Below are positions 61,891-64,000 of a DNA stretch of 64,000 bases, piece by piece. The position numbers and the translations under genes were made by a program. Within the stretch, counting starts at the first letter, position 1. The number at the start of each line of letters is the position of its first letter. Source of the DNA: Delphinus delphis (taxonomy: Eukaryota; Chordata; Mammalia; Artiodactyla; Delphinidae); the NCBI RefSeq assembly GCF_949987515.2, contig NC_082688.1, forward strand, positions 105,317,893-105,381,892. The letters are read 5' to 3'. The notes under the pieces were generated by a model. It worked only from the letters and a program-made list of their open reading frames with translations, ran no database searches and was not told the DNA's origin.

Positions 61891-62883
61891 ATTATGCTTA
61901 GGAGAGATGATGCTGGCTTACTCTAAAGTGGTAGCAGTGAAGGTAATATAAATTCGTCTGATTTTGGATATAGTTTGAAGATAAAATTGACAGGATTTGC
62001 CTGTGCATTAGATATATAGTAGGTGGGGAAAAACAGCAGAGGCAAAGGTGAGTCTGAGATTTTTGAGCTGAGCAATTTAAAGAATAGGGATGCCATTTAC
62101 TTGAATGGGAGAGAATGCAGGACAACAGGTTTGGAAAGGAAAATCGGGATTGGTTGAAATATTGGACATCTGTATGAGACAGTGCATATAAAGATGTAGC
62201 CATTAAGGGGACATCAAGAAACAAATCTGTGTGTAGTAAAGTAGAAATGCTACCCTTGGTATTAATTGCAAGGTACAATAAATAGAGTATAATTCCTGTT
62301 ATGAAGAAAGAAATATATGCATACATGCATTATCACCAGTTCAGGCTGAGAAAAGTCTAGTCTGATTTAGTAAAATATCTCAATTGTACATTTTTTTCCA
62401 TTGGTTTTATTACATTCAATAGGTAAAAAAATAGTATAGCATTAACAGGTAGTAGACTTATGGAGATCTGAATTAGTTAATAGACTAAAAACATATCAAA
62501 TATCATCTCTTCTTTTGATGCTATATTTGACTTTTTTTTAAAGCGTTTGCAACAATTAGTGTTATTTTAAATTCATCTCCTACCTGCATACATTGATTAA
62601 AGGGCTCCATTTTCTCAACAACAAGAAGTCTTTTGAATGATAATGAAAGGTTCTGAACGTGTAGGATATATTGTTCAGAAAGATTAAAACTGTCAAGTAG
62701 GAATTTCAAGATAAATTTTTCAGAGGAAGATACTCTGATTAAGGGTTGTCACTGGGCCAAAGACCGTATGTCCTTATTCCCCTGAAGAGATAGATTTTGA
62801 GCTTTGTTTCAAAAATTGACATAAACAAAGATAAAAGACAAATGACTAACTGAAAAAAATGACATTTAAAATAATTAATAATG

Positions 62884-63020
62884 GGGGAGTTCCCTGGCGG
62901 TGCAGTGGTTAGGACACTGCACTTTCACTGCTGAGAGCATAGATTCAATCCCTGGTCGGGGAACTAGGATCCTGCAAGCCACGCAGCGTGGCAAAATAAA
63001 ATAAAATAAGCAAAGTAAAG
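62884..63020 (+). mobile_element. tRNA-derived SINE (short variant), sense
   Basis: GGGAGTTCCCTGGCGGTGCA head, B-box-like 'gattcaatccc', 'aactaggatcctgcaagcca' and a (TAAAA)n tail. It ends about 210 bases before HMBOX1 exon 5. Confidence 0.9.
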
Positions 63021-63230
63021 TAAAATAGATGGACTTTTTAAGGAAGAGTTTTTGTCTCCTTGGATTTTTATTTTGGTCAAATAATGTTTTTAAAATATAA
63101 ATACCAAATGTATTGGGCCTGCAATTTCCAGTGAAGGGGCAAAAGTTTATTGTTGATTTCATGATATATTTGTCATATTGGTTTTAGTAAATTGCAAGAT
63201 ATTTGCCCAAAAAAGTCTCATTTATTTCAG

Positions 63231-63384
63231 GAGCTACACTAAGTATGAGACCCGCGCCCATTCCAATAGAGGACCCGGAATGGAGACAAACGCCTCCCCC
63301 AGTCTCAGCTACATCTGGCACCTTCCGACTGCGACGAGGGAGTCGATTTACCTGGAGAAAGGAGTGCCTGGCTGTCATGGAAAG
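63231..63384 (+). CDS. HMBOX1: HMBOX1 coding exon 5 (residues 233-283, start of homeodomain)
   Basis: Acceptor CATTTATTTCAG at 63230; donor GAAAG|GTACAT at 63385, a weaker donor than the others. The 154-base exon encodes ATLSMRPAPIPIEDPEWRQT, a Pro-rich linker (about 234-262), and then RLRRGSRFTWRKECLAVME, the basic N-terminal arm and first helix of the homeodomain (starting near residue 267). It ends in phase 2 within a Ser codon; the remaining homeodomain exons are outside the window. Reading through the donor meets a stop at 63443-63445, so the exon cannot simply extend far. Confidence 0.96.
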
Positions 63385-64000
63385 GTACATGTCTCCTTTT
63401 CCTAGGAGCAATCTCCCAAACTTAGGACAGAGAAACTTAGGATAGATTTGGACACTTTTCATTTCAAACAAGTAATTTGAGATCTAGGTTTTATCTCTAA
63501 AAGTATTTTGGAGTACTATAAGTGCTGTATTATTGAAATAAAACGATCTTACCATTGAGAATTCATAAAACCAGAGTTAGTATCTATCAATACAATTTTT
63601 GTCCTCAGTAATTTAAGAAACTTTAGAATAATTTTTTTGAGTTTAGATCTTTGTATTATGTTTTAGAAAGACTCTTTGAAGTGTTATTTTCATAAAAAAT
63701 ATTAAATAATTGTGTAGGAGGCCACTGAGACTTAACTTTCTTTGATAAGGAGTATAGCCTAGATGAGCTTAGTCCCAGAGGTTAGAAGTACATGTTTTTG
63801 ACTTTGATTTCATATCCTCTGACTCTAGCACCGGTACCTGATCCATAGTGGTGCTTTTTTTTATTTTAAGTTTTTTTTTTTTTTTTGCAGTTTAAAAAAA
63901 AATTAATTGAGTTATTTTTTTGTCTGCATTGGGTCTTGGTTGCCGCACGCAGGCTTTCTGTGGCTGCGACGAGCAGGGCCTATTCTTCATTGTGGTGCGC
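63385..64000 (+). other. HMBOX1: Start of the HMBOX1 intron after coding exon 5
   Basis: From the GTACAT donor to the window end. AT-rich sequence without features up to about 63870, then a SINE cut by the edge. Confidence 0.85.
63900..64000 (-). mobile_element. tRNA-derived SINE (long variant), truncated by window edge
   Basis: The block 'gtctgcattgggtcttggtt', 'gcacgcaggctttctgtggc' and 'cttcattgtggtgcgc' equals the 3' part of the SINE at 15379-15655 on the minus strand; the T-rich tail begins near 63871. Confidence 0.85.

Larger units (their letters stand above)
52654..63230 (+). other. HMBOX1: HMBOX1 intron between coding exons 4 and 5 (10.6 kb)
   Basis: GTAAAT donor, CATTTATTTCAG acceptor at 63230. 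Contents are listed separately. The 52700-54000, 55400-56740, 57500-58900, 59300-60200 and 61900-62880 stretches show no gene; 61920-62230 has the look of an old unnamed repeat. Confidence 0.85.
3210..64000 (+). other. HMBOX1: HMBOX1 gene, 5' part of the coding region (runs off the right edge)
   Basis: Five exons were joined by eye: 3210-3289, 17074-17550, 25218-25303, 52543-52653 and 63231-63384. All four introns have GT donors and AG acceptors, the reading phases agree (2, 2, 1, 1), and the last exon ends in phase 2. The joined frame gives 283 codons with no stop. HMBOX1/HOT1 is known as a nuclear homeobox protein that represses transcription and binds double-stranded TTAGGG telomeric repeats, with links to telomerase recruitment. 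The human protein is about 420 residues, so roughly two thirds is encoded here. The missing part is most of the homeodomain and the acidic C-terminus. The exon assignment rests on recalled mammalian HMBOX1 sequence; the splice signals are seen directly. Confidence 0.95.

Overview
The window is mammalian nuclear DNA, most likely from a cetacean. It shows large spliced introns, LINE-1 and MIR/L2 fossils, and at least eleven tRNA-derived SINE copies of the type abundant in whales and dolphins (5' end GGCTTCCCTGGTGG, 3' end GCGGTACGCGGGCC before the A-tail). No ruminant BovB was noticed. The species assignment is inference; the repeats are read directly.

The only host gene I can support is HMBOX1 (homeobox-containing 1, also HOT1), on the + strand and cut by the right edge of the window. 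Five exons were located by matching remembered mammalian HMBOX1 protein to GT-AG bounded blocks: 3210-3289 (5'UTR plus the first 7 codons), 17074-17550, 25218-25303, 52543-52653 and 63231-63384. Joined, they give 851 coding bases (283 codons plus 2 bases) in one open frame: N-terminal HNF-p1 segment, Ser/Thr-rich linker, atypical POU-specific domain and the start of the homeodomain. The rest of the homeodomain and the C-terminus lie beyond the window. The first coding exon carries two tiny upstream ORFs, one of them an ATG-TAA start-stop element 6 bases before the main ATG.

Everything else is intron (about 13.8, 7.7, 27.2 and 10.6 kb), filled with mobile elements. The standout is an apparently full-length, fairly young L1 at 8521-15361 on the minus strand, antisense to HMBOX1. 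It has a GC-rich 5'UTR, an open ORF1, an ORF2 broken by one frameshift in an A-run, an A-tail and a 17-bp target-site duplication at a TT|AAAA site. It landed in the A-rich tail of an older SINE. Other elements: further SINEs with clear target duplications, truncated L1 pieces of several ages, a 119-bp mariner-type MITE, Charlie/MER5-, MER20- and Tigger-type DNA transposon remnants, MIR/L2 relics, microsatellites and one 200-base assembly gap (44461-44660) inside an old L1.

I found no CRISPR array, operon, bacterial-type system, rRNA, true tRNA gene or other protein-coding gene. The window looks like an ordinary mammalian intron landscape with a few locally interesting details.
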